From assembly GCA_016794365.1 (NCBI GenBank), contig JAEUKB010000077.1, positions 62,001 through 126,000 of the forward strand: a stretch of DNA of 64,000 nucleotides, read 5' to 3'. The DNA comes from Myxococcales bacterium (GTDB lineage Bacteria; Myxococcota_A; Polyangia; Palsa-1104; JAEUJZ01). Below, piece by piece: positions 16,519 through 25,693 of this stretch; position 1 is the first letter of the stretch; each line of letters opens with the position of its first letter. The position numbers and the translations under genes were made by a program. The notes beneath the pieces are model-generated. The model was given only the letters and a program-made list of their open reading frames with translations, ran no database searches and had not been told where the DNA came from.

Positions 16519-18624
16519 CTACAGCGTCGCGCGCGCGGCCAAAAGCCACGCAAGCGGCGTTCGCAGCACCGGGCAGGCCACAAAGTCGAGCGCTTCCGTC
16601 GTGGCCAGCGCGTACAGCCGCTCATCCACCGCGAGCTGTTCGCCCACCAAAAGGCCGAGCTTCGTCGTCTTCGGCTGGCTCTGTCGCAGCGCGGTACAGG
16701 CTGCAATCAGCGCTTGTGTCGTCGGCCAGCTCGAAAGTGAGATCGCCAGCACGCTCGCGGGACCGGGCAGTGGCGGCACAGCTTGCTCGGCGCGCCAGGG
16801 CAACAGGTAGCCGCTCTGCGCCGGGGAATCGGGCTGGGTCGAGCCGATGAGCAGCCGCTGCCAGCCGTCGGGAGATCCCGATGTGCTCATGTCGCGCGCA
16901 ATCGTCTGAGCCACCGGCAGATCACGCACCAGCGCCGCGTCGTTGTGCGTCTGAAGATTCGCCCAAATGGGCACCTTGGCCAGCGCTTGCGCCCAGCTGG
17001 ACAGCCTCGACAGATCGGCATCTTGCGCGACGTGTTGAAGCGACAGCGGCAGCGCACCCAGCAGCAGCAGCCCGCGATGACCGTCGATCGTCACCGGATC
17101 CCCGGCGCGCAGCGTGTATTCCCGCGTCGAGACTTGCTGCTTGGCCAGATCGACGCGCAGCGACGTACATCCGACGATGGCACAGCGTCCCATGCCGCGC
17201 GCCACCACCGCCGCGTGCGAGGTCATTCCGCCTCGGGTGGTGACCAGTCCCGCCGCCGCTTCCATGCCAACGATGTCGTCGGTGGAAGTCTCGGCGCGAA
17301 TCAGGATCGACGCCACGCCACGCTGCCGATGGGCTGCCGCTTCCTGCGACGTGAGCACGATCGGTCCCGACGCGGCTCCCGGCGAAGCAGGCAGTCCTCG
17401 CACAATCGTCGGAGCCTGCGCATTTTTATCGACGGTCGGAAGCAGCAGCTCGGAAAAGCGCTTGGGTTCACAGCGACGCAGCGCTTCGGTCGGCGAGATC
17501 TTGCCTTCGCGCACCAGATCGCTGGCCACACGAACCATCGCCCGCGCCGAGCGCTTGCCTGCCCGCGTCTGAAGCAGATAGAGCCGTCCCGACTCGATCG
17601 TGAACTCGACATCTTGCAGATCGGAAAAGCGCGCTTCGAGCCGCTCGACCGCCGACTGAAGCTGAGAAAACGCCTCGGGCAGCAGCGTCGCAAGCTCTTC
17701 AATCGGTCGCGGCGTAAAGCCACCCGACACCAGATCGTCGCCTTGCGCTTGCGGCAGAAACTCACCGTACAGACCGGGCTCGCCGCTGCGCGGATCGCGA
17801 GAAAACACGACACCCGTCGCTGAAGTCGGACCCAGGTTGCCAAACACCATCGCTTGCAGCGTGACGGCGGTGCCGATGTTTGCCGGAATGTGCTGCATGC
17901 GACGATATTCTTCGGCGCGCGGGTTGTGAAACGATCGCAGCACCGCATAGACCGCTTCTCGTAGCTGAACCTGTGCGTCCGACGGAACCGACTGGCCGGT
18001 GCGCTGCACAATCAGCGCTTGATACTGCTGACACAGCGCGTGCAAATCGGTCGCGGTCAGCTCGTCGTCGTGGAAGATTCCGCGCTTTTGCTTGAGCTCA
18101 AACAGAAGGACTTCAAACGGATCGGGCGTGAGCACGCTCTCGGGTCGCAGCCCAAACACCAGCGCCGCGTACTGATGCAAAAAGCGACGATAGCAATCGA
18201 GCGCAACCCGCTCGTCGCCGAGTCGTCGCGCAAGTCCGGGCAGCACTTGTTCGCTGATGCCGACGTTGAGCAGCGAATCGAGCATGCCCGGCATCGACAC
18301 GCTGGCCCCGGAACGCACCGACAAAAGGAGCGGCTTTTCGGGATCTCCCAGCGCGGCATCGACGAGCTGTCCCACGTACGCGAGCTGCGCAAAGACCTGC
18401 TGCCAGAAGTCATCGGGAAAGCTGTCGTGCTCGGAAAAGTGCGGCCACAGCGTACAAGGCAGGATCAGCCCAGGCGGCACCGGCAAGCCAAGCTGCGCCA
18501 TCACGCACAGACCGGCGCCTTTTTGACCCAGCAGCTTGGGATCCGGCTCGACGATGGATACGGGGCCCGCTGGGCCGTTTTGTAAGCAGGTGCCGGTCGA
18601 AAGCAGCACCACGTCCCCACGCAT
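16519..18624 (-). CDS. Pyruvate phosphate dikinase-like protein with a degenerate C-terminal domain
   Basis: The first about 370 residues match the PPDK nucleotide-binding region: LLSVRSGASVSMPGMLDSLLNVG near residue 102, ATGVVFSRDP and QDVEFTIESGRLYLLQTRAGK. The swivelling phosphohistidine domain follows with GGMTSHAAVVARGMG near residue 464, including the catalytic His. The family is usually about 870-900 residues, with a C-terminal TIM barrel that binds PEP and pyruvate; here only about 180 residues follow, without the usual barrel motifs (such as GIGLCRTE). It may therefore not make PEP. It sits directly downstream of a DUF2007-like gene (5 nt apart). Confidence 0.85.
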   Translation of the reverse strand: MRGDVVLLSTGTCLQNGPAGPVSIVEPDPKLLGQKGAGLCVMAQLGLPVPPGLILPCTLWPHFSEHDSFPDDFWQQVFAQLAYVGQLVDAALGDPEKPLLLSVRSGASVSMPGMLDSLLNVGISEQVLPGLARRLGDERVALDCYRRFLHQYAALVFGLRPESVLTPDPFEVLLFELKQKRGIFHDDELTATDLHALCQQYQALIVQRTGQSVPSDAQVQLREAVYAVLRSFHNPRAEEYRRMQHIPANIGTAVTLQAMVFGNLGPTSATGVVFSRDPRSGEPGLYGEFLPQAQGDDLVSGGFTPRPIEELATLLPEAFSQLQSAVERLEARFSDLQDVEFTIESGRLYLLQTRAGKRSARAMVRVASDLVREGKISPTEALRRCEPKRFSELLLPTVDKNAQAPTIVRGLPASPGAASGPIVLTSQEAAAHRQRGVASILIRAETSTDDIVGMEAAAGLVTTRGGMTSHAAVVARGMGRCAIVGCTSLRVDLAKQQVSTREYTLRAGDPVTIDGHRGLLLLGALPLSLQHVAQDADLSRLSSWAQALAKVPIWANLQTHNDAALVRDLPVAQTIARDMSTSGSPDGWQRLLIGSTQPDSPAQSGYLLPWRAEQAVPPLPGPASVLAISLSSWPTTQALIAACTALRQSQPKTTKLGLLVGEQLAVDERLYALATTEALDFVACPVLRTPLAWLLAARATL

Positions 18625-18629
18625 TGGGC

Positions 18630-18971
18630 TTAGCCTACCGACTCCTCGACGATCTCGCCGTCGTCGAGAGGCACACCGTTTTCAGCGGCTTCACGCAGGG
18701 CCGAAAGCGCCACTTCGCGATCGATTTCCGACACTGCGATGCCGATTTCACCGGCCATGGTGAGCGGCGCGGGCAGCGAGTGCATCTGTCGATCGTGTAG
18801 GACTGCGACCACACCTTCCGACGCGAGGATCTCATCGACCACAAGCTGGGCCAGCAAGCGACTGCGGGTGCGAAACACCTCGACCTGAAGATCGACATCG
18901 GGATCGGATCCCGTGCGCGCATCAGCAGACGTTTCATCGGACGACACAGGGTGAAGCGGCTTTTGCGACAT
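18630..18971 (-). CDS. Small DUF2007-like (putative signal-transducing) protein
   Basis: This 113-residue protein has a disordered, acidic N-terminus (1-28) and one small alpha/beta domain (VEVFRTRSRLLAQLVVDEILASEG... then GIAVSEIDREVALSALREA) that looks like the DUF2007 fold, often called a putative prokaryotic signal-transducing domain. The function is not known. It lies 5 nt upstream of the PPDK-like gene and is probably co-transcribed with it. Assignment to the family is by eye. Confidence 0.6.
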   Translation of the reverse strand: MSQKPLHPVSSDETSADARTGSDPDVDLQVEVFRTRSRLLAQLVVDEILASEGVVAVLHDRQMHSLPAPLTMAGEIGIAVSEIDREVALSALREAAENGVPLDDGEIVEESVG

Positions 18972-19137
18972 CGTGCTCTAAGGAGCTAACACGCCTGCCC
19001 AAGCCGGGTCTAGGACAAGCTAGATACCGAGTTCTACATTGTGATTCGCCAAGATGCGGTGCTAACCTACCCACTGGTGCACACTAGCTCAGCCTGCTTT
19101 GCGGTGGGCCTACGCCACTTCTGTGCCGAGGATGGTT

Positions 19138-21948
19138 GTGAAAAAACCTAACCCGTTTGGAAAGTACTTCCTCTTCGACCGCGTCAGCACCGGCGGGATG
19201 GCCGAGATCTTCCGGGCGAAGACCGTCTCTCTCGAAGGCACCGAGCGCATCGTCGCTGTCAAGAAGATGATCGACCTTCTTACCGCTGACAAAGAGCTGA
19301 CATCGATGTTTATCGACGAAGCCAAGCTGGCGGTTCAGCTCAATCACCCGGGCATCTGTCAGGTGGTGGACTGGGGCAAGGTCGGCGACAGCTACTTCAT
19401 CGCGATGGAGTATGTGCTCGGGCAGGATCTGAAAAAGATCTACCAGCGCTGTAAGCAGCAGCTTCCTGACGGAACTCCGACGATGCCGCTTGCGCAGAGC
19501 TGCTTCATCGTGATGAAGCTGTGCGAGGCGCTCGATTACGCGCACAACAAGCAAGACTCGCTGGGAAATCCGCTGCACATCGTCCATCGCGATGTGTCAC
19601 CGCAGAACGTGCTGGTCAGCTACGAAGGCGAGGTCAAGCTGATTGACTTCGGCATTGCCAAGGTCGGTCAAAATCGCGGTCCACAGGCGGATGAATCGGG
19701 CTCGCTCAAGGGCAAGTTCGCGTACATGTCGCCCGAGCAGGTCAAAGGCGAGCCGATTGATCGTCGCTCGGACATCTTCGCAACCGGCATTGTGCTGTAC
19801 GAGCTTCTGACGGCAGAGCGACTGTTTCCGCCGGATCAAGACATGGCGGTGCTCGACAAGATCAAGAACGTCGAGGTGCTGCCGCCGACCGCGTACAACC
19901 GCAAGATTCCCGAAGAGCTAGAGCGCATCGTGATGAAGGCGCTCGCGCAGAATCCCGCCGAGAGATATCAGACGGCGATGGATCTGCACGGAGAGCTTCA
20001 GTCGTTTCTGTATACCTCGGGCGAGTTCTTTTCGCGCAAGGACATGGCGGCGTGGATGAAGCGGGTGTTCCGGTCCGAAATGGACGCGGAGCAAGCCGAA
20101 GTCGATGCGGTGCGCGATACCAAAGTGGCGCTGCCCACGTCGGGAGCGGACTCTCTTCAGCGCGCGCGTGCGACGCTGTCGATGGCGGCGCTCAAGGCGG
20201 ATCCAGGTGGCGGTCTGCGTGGATCGAAAGAAACGGGCAGCATCCAGGCGGTGAAGCAGACGGGCGCGATGGGCGCGGTGAAGGCGTTTGCGCCGGAAAG
20301 CAACTCACCAAACGAGTGGATGTCCACGAACGTCAGGACGGTGAAGAACGCGAGCACGCCACCACCGCAGCCTCGGGGTGGAGCGCAGAGCATCGCCGAT
20401 GCTGCGGGTCGAATGGCGGCCAAGCCTGCGGCAGCATCGGGCAGCGCGACGAAGCTTAAGCCGGTCAGCAAGTCGGTGACGGAAGTTCCCGTCGAAGAAG
20501 ACACCGCCGTCGATGGACCGATGGGCGCGGGCAAGATCGCTGAGCCCAAGTTTTCCGACGACAACCTGGCTACCAAGTCGTTTGCTCCCCAGCAGGCCGA
20601 TCCGGGCGCGCCGCGTGGTGGCGGTGTGGTGGTTCGCGATACCGGCGACATCGAAACGCAGCAGTACAAGACCGTCGAAGAAGGCGGATCAGAGCGCGAT
20701 CCAATCGAAGGCGGACCAACGGTTGCGAATCCTCCGACGAGCCAGCGCATTCCGATTTCGATCGAAGAGATCATGGAAGTCAGCGCTCCGACGATGCTGG
20801 AAGCGGCGCATCAAGCGGCGCAAGAGCCGCACAGGTCGCGCGCGATTCCAGCGGTTGCACCGCCGCCACCGCTGAACCTGCCAGACTCGCTCGATGTGGG
20901 CCCGCGTGAGGCGACGCCGCAGAAGTCGCAAGGTGGAAACACGCCAGCGCTGCTTTTGCTGCTTCTTCTGTTGGCGCTTGGCGGAGGCGGCGCAGCGTAC
21001 TGGTTCCTGCTTCGTCCGGGCACCGTCGTGGTGATGGTCAATCCCGACCGCGAGTTTTCGGTCCTTGTGGATGGCAAGCCGGTTTCGGGAATGGACAGCT
21101 CGCCGGTGATTTTGTCGCTGCCGCCGGGAACGCACGCGGTGTCGGTGCAGCGTCCAGGCTATAAGTCGTGGACCGATGCGGTGACGGTGCAGGCGGGTGA
21201 AACGGTGCGTGCGACGGCGGCTCTGTCGGCGCTGGTGACACAGACGGGTGGCTTTACGCTGGTGACGGATCCTCCGGGGGCGATGGTGTTCCTCGACGGT
21301 GCGTCGCTGGGTCAAGTGACACCGATGCGCGTCGGATCGGTGGCGGCGGGTTCGCACACGATCGAGCTGCGGCTGGGAGCGCGCATCCTGACGCAGTCGA
21401 TCACCGTGGAAGCGGGCAAGACGGCAGAGCTGAAGATTCCGCTGCCGCCTGAGCCAAGCGCGAAGCCGGTGGTCGAGCCGAGTCAGACTCCGGTAGCGAC
21501 GACGACGCCCGAAAAAACGCCCGAAAAGCCGGTGGTAGCGGCGACGACGCCCGAAAAGCCGGTGGAAAAGCCGGTAGCGGCGACGACGCCCGAAAAACCG
21601 GTGGAAAAGCCAGTGCAGCCCGCGCCAAAGCCGGTGCAGCCTGCGCCAAAGCCGGTGGTGGCTCAGCCGAAGCCAGTGCGTCCGACGCCGCGTCCGGTGG
21701 CTGCGAACGACAAGCCGGTGCGTCCAGCGGGCAACTTTGGCTTCCTGCGTGTCAACTCGAAGCCGTGGACGAAGATTTTTGTCGATGGAATGGACACCAA
21801 CCTGAACACGCCTCAGACGGCGTATCAGATGAGCCCAGGGATGCACCAGATCATGCTGTTTAACCCTGAGTTCGGCATTCGCGAGACGTTCTCGGTCCAC
21901 ATCATCGCGGGCGAGACGCAGACCGTCATCAAAGACTTCCGCAAGTAA
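19138..21948 (+). CDS. Membrane Ser/Thr protein kinase with C-terminal PEGA domains
   Basis: I chose the GTG at 19138 (936 residues) because GAGG at 19128-19131 is 6 nt upstream; the ATG at 19132 has no usable spacing. The kinase domain (about 8-275) has the Gly-rich STGGMAEIF, Lys42 in VAVKK, the catalytic HRDVSPQN near residue 150, DFG near 169 and YMSPEQ. A Pro/Thr/Ala-rich linker follows, then one transmembrane helix at about 602-625 (Leu-rich). Outside are PEGA domains at about 628-697 and 704-772, a Pro/Lys repeat at about 785-860, and a third PEGA-like domain at 866-936. This layout suits a sensor kinase whose outer part touches the envelope. Confidence 0.92.
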   Translation: MKKPNPFGKYFLFDRVSTGGMAEIFRAKTVSLEGTERIVAVKKMIDLLTADKELTSMFIDEAKLAVQLNHPGICQVVDWGKVGDSYFIAMEYVLGQDLKKIYQRCKQQLPDGTPTMPLAQSCFIVMKLCEALDYAHNKQDSLGNPLHIVHRDVSPQNVLVSYEGEVKLIDFGIAKVGQNRGPQADESGSLKGKFAYMSPEQVKGEPIDRRSDIFATGIVLYELLTAERLFPPDQDMAVLDKIKNVEVLPPTAYNRKIPEELERIVMKALAQNPAERYQTAMDLHGELQSFLYTSGEFFSRKDMAAWMKRVFRSEMDAEQAEVDAVRDTKVALPTSGADSLQRARATLSMAALKADPGGGLRGSKETGSIQAVKQTGAMGAVKAFAPESNSPNEWMSTNVRTVKNASTPPPQPRGGAQSIADAAGRMAAKPAAASGSATKLKPVSKSVTEVPVEEDTAVDGPMGAGKIAEPKFSDDNLATKSFAPQQADPGAPRGGGVVVRDTGDIETQQYKTVEEGGSERDPIEGGPTVANPPTSQRIPISIEEIMEVSAPTMLEAAHQAAQEPHRSRAIPAVAPPPPLNLPDSLDVGPREATPQKSQGGNTPALLLLLLLLALGGGGAAYWFLLRPGTVVVMVNPDREFSVLVDGKPVSGMDSSPVILSLPPGTHAVSVQRPGYKSWTDAVTVQAGETVRATAALSALVTQTGGFTLVTDPPGAMVFLDGASLGQVTPMRVGSVAAGSHTIELRLGARILTQSITVEAGKTAELKIPLPPEPSAKPVVEPSQTPVATTTPEKTPEKPVVAATTPEKPVEKPVAATTPEKPVEKPVQPAPKPVQPAPKPVVAQPKPVRPTPRPVAANDKPVRPAGNFGFLRVNSKPWTKIFVDGMDTNLNTPQTAYQMSPGMHQIMLFNPEFGIRETFSVHIIAGETQTVIKDFRK
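21502..21690 (+). repeat. Tandem Pro-Glu-Lys-Pro coding repeats inside the kinase gene
   Basis: The segment encodes several copies of TPEKPVEKPV and PAPKPV units. The 42-45 bp periodicity is almost exact at the DNA level, so the copy number could change by slippage or recombination. It is a flexible spacer between the second and third PEGA domains. Confidence 0.75.
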
Positions 21949-21954
21949 CGTCCC

Positions 21955-22785
21955 GTGGAATCACTGTCGCAGCCGCGTGTTCTTGCTGGTACTTCGGGCG
22001 AGTCGCGCGGGGTGCTGCTCGTCCATGGCTTTTCGGGATCGCCGTTTGAGCTGTACCTGCTGGCGGAGCGGCTGCATCGGCAAGGTCTGCACGTTTCGCT
22101 GCCGCTCTTGGCCGGACATCACCGCAGCCTGCGTGAGCTGGCCGATAGCTCGTGGCGCGACTGGCTGGGCTCGGCGGAAGCGGCCCTGCATGCGCTGCAT
22201 CAAGCGGTGTGCGCACAGACCGACAAGCCGCCGCAGCTTGCGATCGTCGGTTTCTCAATGGGCGGCCTGCTGAGCATCGATCTGGCGCGGCGCTATCCTG
22301 CAAGTGTCGAACAGGCGAAGACGCGTCCTAGCGTGGCGGCGCTTTCGATTTTGGCCACTCCGCTGTGGCTGCCAAGCTGGCAACAGCGCGCGATTGTGCG
22401 GATGTCGCAGCTGGCGGGCTTGCGACAGCTGGCGGTGCCCAAGCTGGCGGGACGGGATGTGCGCGCCAACGATCTGCCCAAAGAGCCGCTGCGTCCGTGG
22501 GGAATGCCGGTGCGCGCGCTGGCGAGCCTGGTGGAGCTGATGCAGACCGTGCGGCCTCTGCTTCCCGAGGTCAAGCAGCCGACGTTTCTGTCGTACGGTC
22601 TGCGCGATCACACGGTGCCGCCCGCGTGCCTGGACGCCTTCGTCGCTGAGCTGGGGACTCCCAAAGAGCAGATCACGCAGCTGGTCCTGCCGGAGTCGTT
22701 TCACATCCTGCCGCTTGATGTCGAGCGTGAGCAGCTCTTTGCCGCGCTCGGTGAACATCTGCGACGCCACTTGCCGAATCCGTAG
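21955..22785 (+). CDS. Alpha/beta hydrolase (carboxylesterase/monoacylglycerol-lipase type)
   Basis: The 276-residue protein, starting from GTG, has the oxyanion-loop HGFSGSP near residue 23 and the nucleophile elbow GFSMGG near residue 99, followed by LRDHTVPP (Asp) and ESFHILPLD (His) at the C-terminus. This order suits a bacterial Est30-type esterase. There is no signal peptide, so it is probably cytoplasmic. It starts 6 nt after the kinase gene and could be co-transcribed. The substrate cannot be told from sequence. Confidence 0.85.
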   Translation: MESLSQPRVLAGTSGESRGVLLVHGFSGSPFELYLLAERLHRQGLHVSLPLLAGHHRSLRELADSSWRDWLGSAEAALHALHQAVCAQTDKPPQLAIVGFSMGGLLSIDLARRYPASVEQAKTRPSVAALSILATPLWLPSWQQRAIVRMSQLAGLRQLAVPKLAGRDVRANDLPKEPLRPWGMPVRALASLVELMQTVRPLLPEVKQPTFLSYGLRDHTVPPACLDAFVAELGTPKEQITQLVLPESFHILPLDVEREQLFAALGEHLRRHLPNP

Positions 22786-22801
22786 CGACGGAACGTACCG
22801 A

Positions 22802-22841
22802 GTCCCTGGACTTGTGCGTCCCTGGACTTGTGCGTCCCTGC
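22802..22841. repeat. Short 16-bp tandem repeat, about 2.5 copies
   Basis: GTCCCTGGACTTGTGC occurs twice without change (22802-22817, 22818-22833), and its first 7 bases occur a third time, in the gap between the esterase and lipoprotein genes. It may be a slippage tract; no function is evident. Confidence 0.7.
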
Positions 22842-22842
22842 G

Positions 22843-23910
22843 TTAGTTCTTTTTGTAGATTCCGCCTTGCTCGGTGACAAACCAGATGTTGGCTGCGTCG
22901 GAGCCCCAGATGTCTTTGATGATCTCGGTGTTGGGAATGCCCGAGACAGTGGTGCGCGACCAGTTGGTGCCATCGAAGCGCAGCACTTGTCCGTTTTCTG
23001 CGCCGATCCACATGTCCGTCGCGGATGCCGCCCAGATGGCGTAGAGCTTCCCGACGTTGGGGACGTTGTTTAGCTTGGTCCACGCGGTGCCGTTGGACTT
23101 GCTGGCGATGCTGGTGTTTCCGTCGTAACCGACCGCCACGATGTTGTTTGCAGCGCTGCCAAACACGGATCGGAACAGAGCATTCCCACCTTGGTCGCTG
23201 GCTGCTTTCCCGACGGTGGTGTCGTTGATGTTGATGCAGTCGTTGCTCGCACCGACGGAAAAGAACGTGCTTCCGGTGCCCCACATGCCCCACTGCGTGC
23301 CGGGCTTGGGCGCGATGTTGGCGCTCTTGGTCCAGTTCACACCGTCGAAGCGGAAGATCGCATCCGCAGAGCCCGAGGCGACGACCTTGTTTGCGGCGCT
23401 GCCAAACACCGCCTGCACATCGTTGGTCAGGTTCATCGCTTTGGCGGTCCAGTTCGTGCCGTCCCACTGATACGCCGTCATGGCTGCACCGACGATCCAG
23501 CCGACTTTGTCGTCCAGGAACCAGACATCCATCAGGTTCTGCGTCGTCGCTGGACTGAGGGTGACGACCGTCCAGTCTTTTCCGTTGGTGGTTCGGACTA
23601 CGGCACCGGCATCTCCGACGGCAAAGAGGTTCATCGCGTTCCAGCCAAAGATCGCGTTGTTGGCCTTTTTGTTGCCGAGCATGGCTGCGTCCGCTTGCTT
23701 GGTAAATGACACCGTCGGAGGCATCAGATCCGGCGGCGGCAGTAGATCCGGCATCCGCAAGTCGGGCACCCGCAGATCCGGCTGCGCCAAATCGAACACC
23801 GACAGATCTTGTGACGTGGAAAGGTCTTGTTCGCCGAGCGTTGACGACAGCACATCCCAGTCAAAGCAACCGAGAAGCAGCAGCGAGGCAATCGCGAGAC
23901 GACGCATCAA
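22843..23910 (-). CDS. Lipoprotein with a beta-propeller-like repeat domain
   Basis: The signal peptide ends in the lipobox LLLLGC (Cys15), so this is an outer-membrane or periplasmic lipoprotein. After it comes a low-complexity stretch of DLS/PDLR units (about 25-65), then repeats containing W-G and DG.NW motifs such as DGTNWTAKAM and DGVNWTKSA, with AVFGSAANKV-type strands. These resemble the blades of Ycf48/sialidase-like propellers. Its function is unknown. It overlaps the upstream TPR gene by 4 nt, which suggests joint expression. Confidence 0.8.
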   Translation of the reverse strand: MMRRLAIASLLLLGCFDWDVLSSTLGEQDLSTSQDLSVFDLAQPDLRVPDLRMPDLLPPPDLMPPTVSFTKQADAAMLGNKKANNAIFGWNAMNLFAVGDAGAVVRTTNGKDWTVVTLSPATTQNLMDVWFLDDKVGWIVGAAMTAYQWDGTNWTAKAMNLTNDVQAVFGSAANKVVASGSADAIFRFDGVNWTKSANIAPKPGTQWGMWGTGSTFFSVGASNDCININDTTVGKAASDQGGNALFRSVFGSAANNIVAVGYDGNTSIASKSNGTAWTKLNNVPNVGKLYAIWAASATDMWIGAENGQVLRFDGTNWSRTTVSGIPNTEIIKDIWGSDAANIWFVTEQGGIYKKN

Positions 23911-24644
23911 AACCTCCCGAGGAGCGCAGCACCGCTGGGCGATAGAGAAACAGCCAGCTTGGTGACAGCGTCTTTCTTTTTAAGCTCGAACGGTAACACC
24001 ACGGCGGCGGTGGCCATGGCGACGAAGCCAACGGCAAGCAGTGAATATCCGACGGCACTCTGGGTTCGTCCTGGGCTCACCAGAGACGGATCACAGGCCG
24101 TTCCACAGCTTGTCTGAAGCGAATAATACGTTGCGTTTGCGGCTCCGAGTGCTCCCGCGCCACCCACGGTCAGCAGCAGTCCCGCGCCGCCCGTAGCGAT
24201 GGAAATCCACGGTGCTTTGGCGGTCCACGATGAACCGGACCCTGGCTGAGCCACGGCGGTTCCTTCTAGCTCTGCGATCTGGCGACGGATGTTGTCAGCT
24301 TCGGGATCGCTCGGCTTGGCGGCCAAAAAGGCGCGAAAGTGCTTGGCGGCATCGGCTTTTCGGCCCATGTGGACTTCGCAGCGCGCGATGTTGAACAGCA
24401 AGTCGGGCAGCTCGACGATTTGAAATGCAGAGCTGAACTCGACCCACGCGGCTTGGTAGTTGCCCGCTTTGTAATAGCTTTGACCTTTTTCAAAGAAGGC
24501 GCGACCGGCTGCCAGTGCTTCCGGCGGAGGCTCGACGTTGCGACGCTTGCTCGTGTCTGCTTCCGTCGCGAGCGCGGGCGATACGACGGTTCCCGATACC
24601 AGAAGCAGCGTGAGTGCGGTGATACAGCGAGGAGCAGCAGCCAT
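23907..24644 (-). CDS. Secreted/membrane TPR protein
   Basis: The N-terminus has a signal peptide (about 1-26, cut after ALA). A TPR-like region at about 40-115 (AGRAFFEKGQSYYKAGNY..., then LFNIARCEVHMGRKADAAKHF) is typical of myxobacterial tetratricopeptide proteins. Two hydrophobic segments (about 145-170 and 190-215) flank a short loop with Cys pair CGTACDP. It has 245 residues. It may be a membrane-bound partner of the downstream lipoprotein, whose start overlaps its stop by 4 nt. The AT-rich stretch 24645-24700 probably holds the promoter. Confidence 0.8.
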   Translation of the reverse strand: MAAAPRCITALTLLLVSGTVVSPALATEADTSKRRNVEPPPEALAAGRAFFEKGQSYYKAGNYQAAWVEFSSAFQIVELPDLLFNIARCEVHMGRKADAAKHFRAFLAAKPSDPEADNIRRQIAELEGTAVAQPGSGSSWTAKAPWISIATGGAGLLLTVGGAGALGAANATYYSLQTSCGTACDPSLVSPGRTQSAVGYSLLAVGFVAMATAAVVLPFELKKKDAVTKLAVSLSPSGAALLGRF

Positions 24645-24769
24645 TCAAACCCTAAGAATAACTGTAATGATTCTATCTTAAAATAAATGGTGAAATGAAA
24701 GCTCTATCGTCGGACCAGCGGGTTATCAGCGTATGGAAAGGCAATAGACGGTAGGACATCAGCTAGGGC

Positions 24770-25513
24770 ATGCTCTGTCGCCCGATGCTCAGAGTTCGCG
24801 CGTTTTTCACCAGCTTTTTCATCATCGCCTACACGATCTTTATGTCGCTGTTGGCGGTTGCGACGTGGCCATTTTCTCCTCGCGGAGACTTGTTTCTGTA
24901 CTTCGCGAAGGTCTGGTCGCGCGTCATTTTCTTCGTCGGAGGCATTCGCTGGACGACGCAGGTCAGTGATCAGCTCGATCTGTCGAAGAGCTATCTGTAC
25001 CTGTCCAATCACGAGTCGCTGACGGACATCTTGGCGCTGTTTGCGACGCTGCCACAGAAAGCCGTGATGGTGGCCAAGCGCTCGCTGTTTATCTTGCCGG
25101 TGTTTAGCTGGGGCATGTGGCTGGCGGGCTTCATCTTCATCGACCGCAAGAACACCAAAGTGGCCTACGCGCGGCTTCAGAGCGCTGGAAAGCTGATTCG
25201 CAAGGGTCGCTCGGTGCTGGTGTTCCCGGAAGGAACACGCGGAGACGGTGGCGAGCTGCTCAAGCTCAAGCGCGGAGGCTTTGTGCTGGCGCAGACGGCG
25301 AAGATTGAAGTGGTTCCGGTCGGCATTGCTGGCACGGCGCAGGTGTTGCCGCGCGATACGTTTCCGGTCTATCCGGGGAGCATCGCGGTCTGTATCGGGG
25401 ATCCGATTGCGCCGCCCTCGCCGGAAGAAGATCTGCCTGCGTACATGGACCGGGTGCGGACCGAGATCGACAAGCTGCGACAAAAAGCGCGTACGCTCGC
25501 GGTCCAGTCGTAA
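24770..25513 (+). CDS. plsC: 1-acyl-sn-glycerol-3-phosphate acyltransferase (PlsC family)
   Basis: It acylates lysophosphatidic acid in phospholipid synthesis. The acyltransferase box NHESLTD (NHxxxxD) is near residue 84, GFIFIDRKN follows, and FPEGTRG is near residue 153. A hydrophobic N-terminal helix (about 10-35) should anchor it in the inner membrane. The 247-residue length is typical. Either ATG at 24770 or 24785 could be the start; no strong Shine-Dalgarno sequence separates them. Confidence 0.9.
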   Translation: MLCRPMLRVRAFFTSFFIIAYTIFMSLLAVATWPFSPRGDLFLYFAKVWSRVIFFVGGIRWTTQVSDQLDLSKSYLYLSNHESLTDILALFATLPQKAVMVAKRSLFILPVFSWGMWLAGFIFIDRKNTKVAYARLQSAGKLIRKGRSVLVFPEGTRGDGGELLKLKRGGFVLAQTAKIEVVPVGIAGTAQVLPRDTFPVYPGSIAVCIGDPIAPPSPEEDLPAYMDRVRTEIDKLRQKARTLAVQS

Positions 25514-25536
25514 CCGACGCTGCTTCGTCGGGCGTA

Positions 25537-25578
25537 GGAACCGAAAAGCGCAGTGTCGGAACCGAAAAACGCAGCGTC
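25537..25578. repeat. 21-bp tandem duplication
   Basis: Two adjacent 21-bp units (25537-25557 and 25558-25578), both starting GGAACCGAAAA and differing at two bases, lie downstream of plsC. No function is evident. Confidence 0.65.
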
Positions 25579-25693
25579 GAAGCCAAGGCATCGAGACGAC
25601 GTACTCTCGGCGATGTGCTGGGATGTTTGATACGAAGCGTGAAGCGAAGAGACGAGCGCAGCGTGCAGTGCGACGGTGGCTCGTCGGGAGCGA

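Noticed and set aside
20689..21900. A 403-codon open frame opposite the kinase gene
   Set aside because: It is antisense to the Pro-rich region and PEGA domains; it is very Arg-rich and has no recognisable motif.
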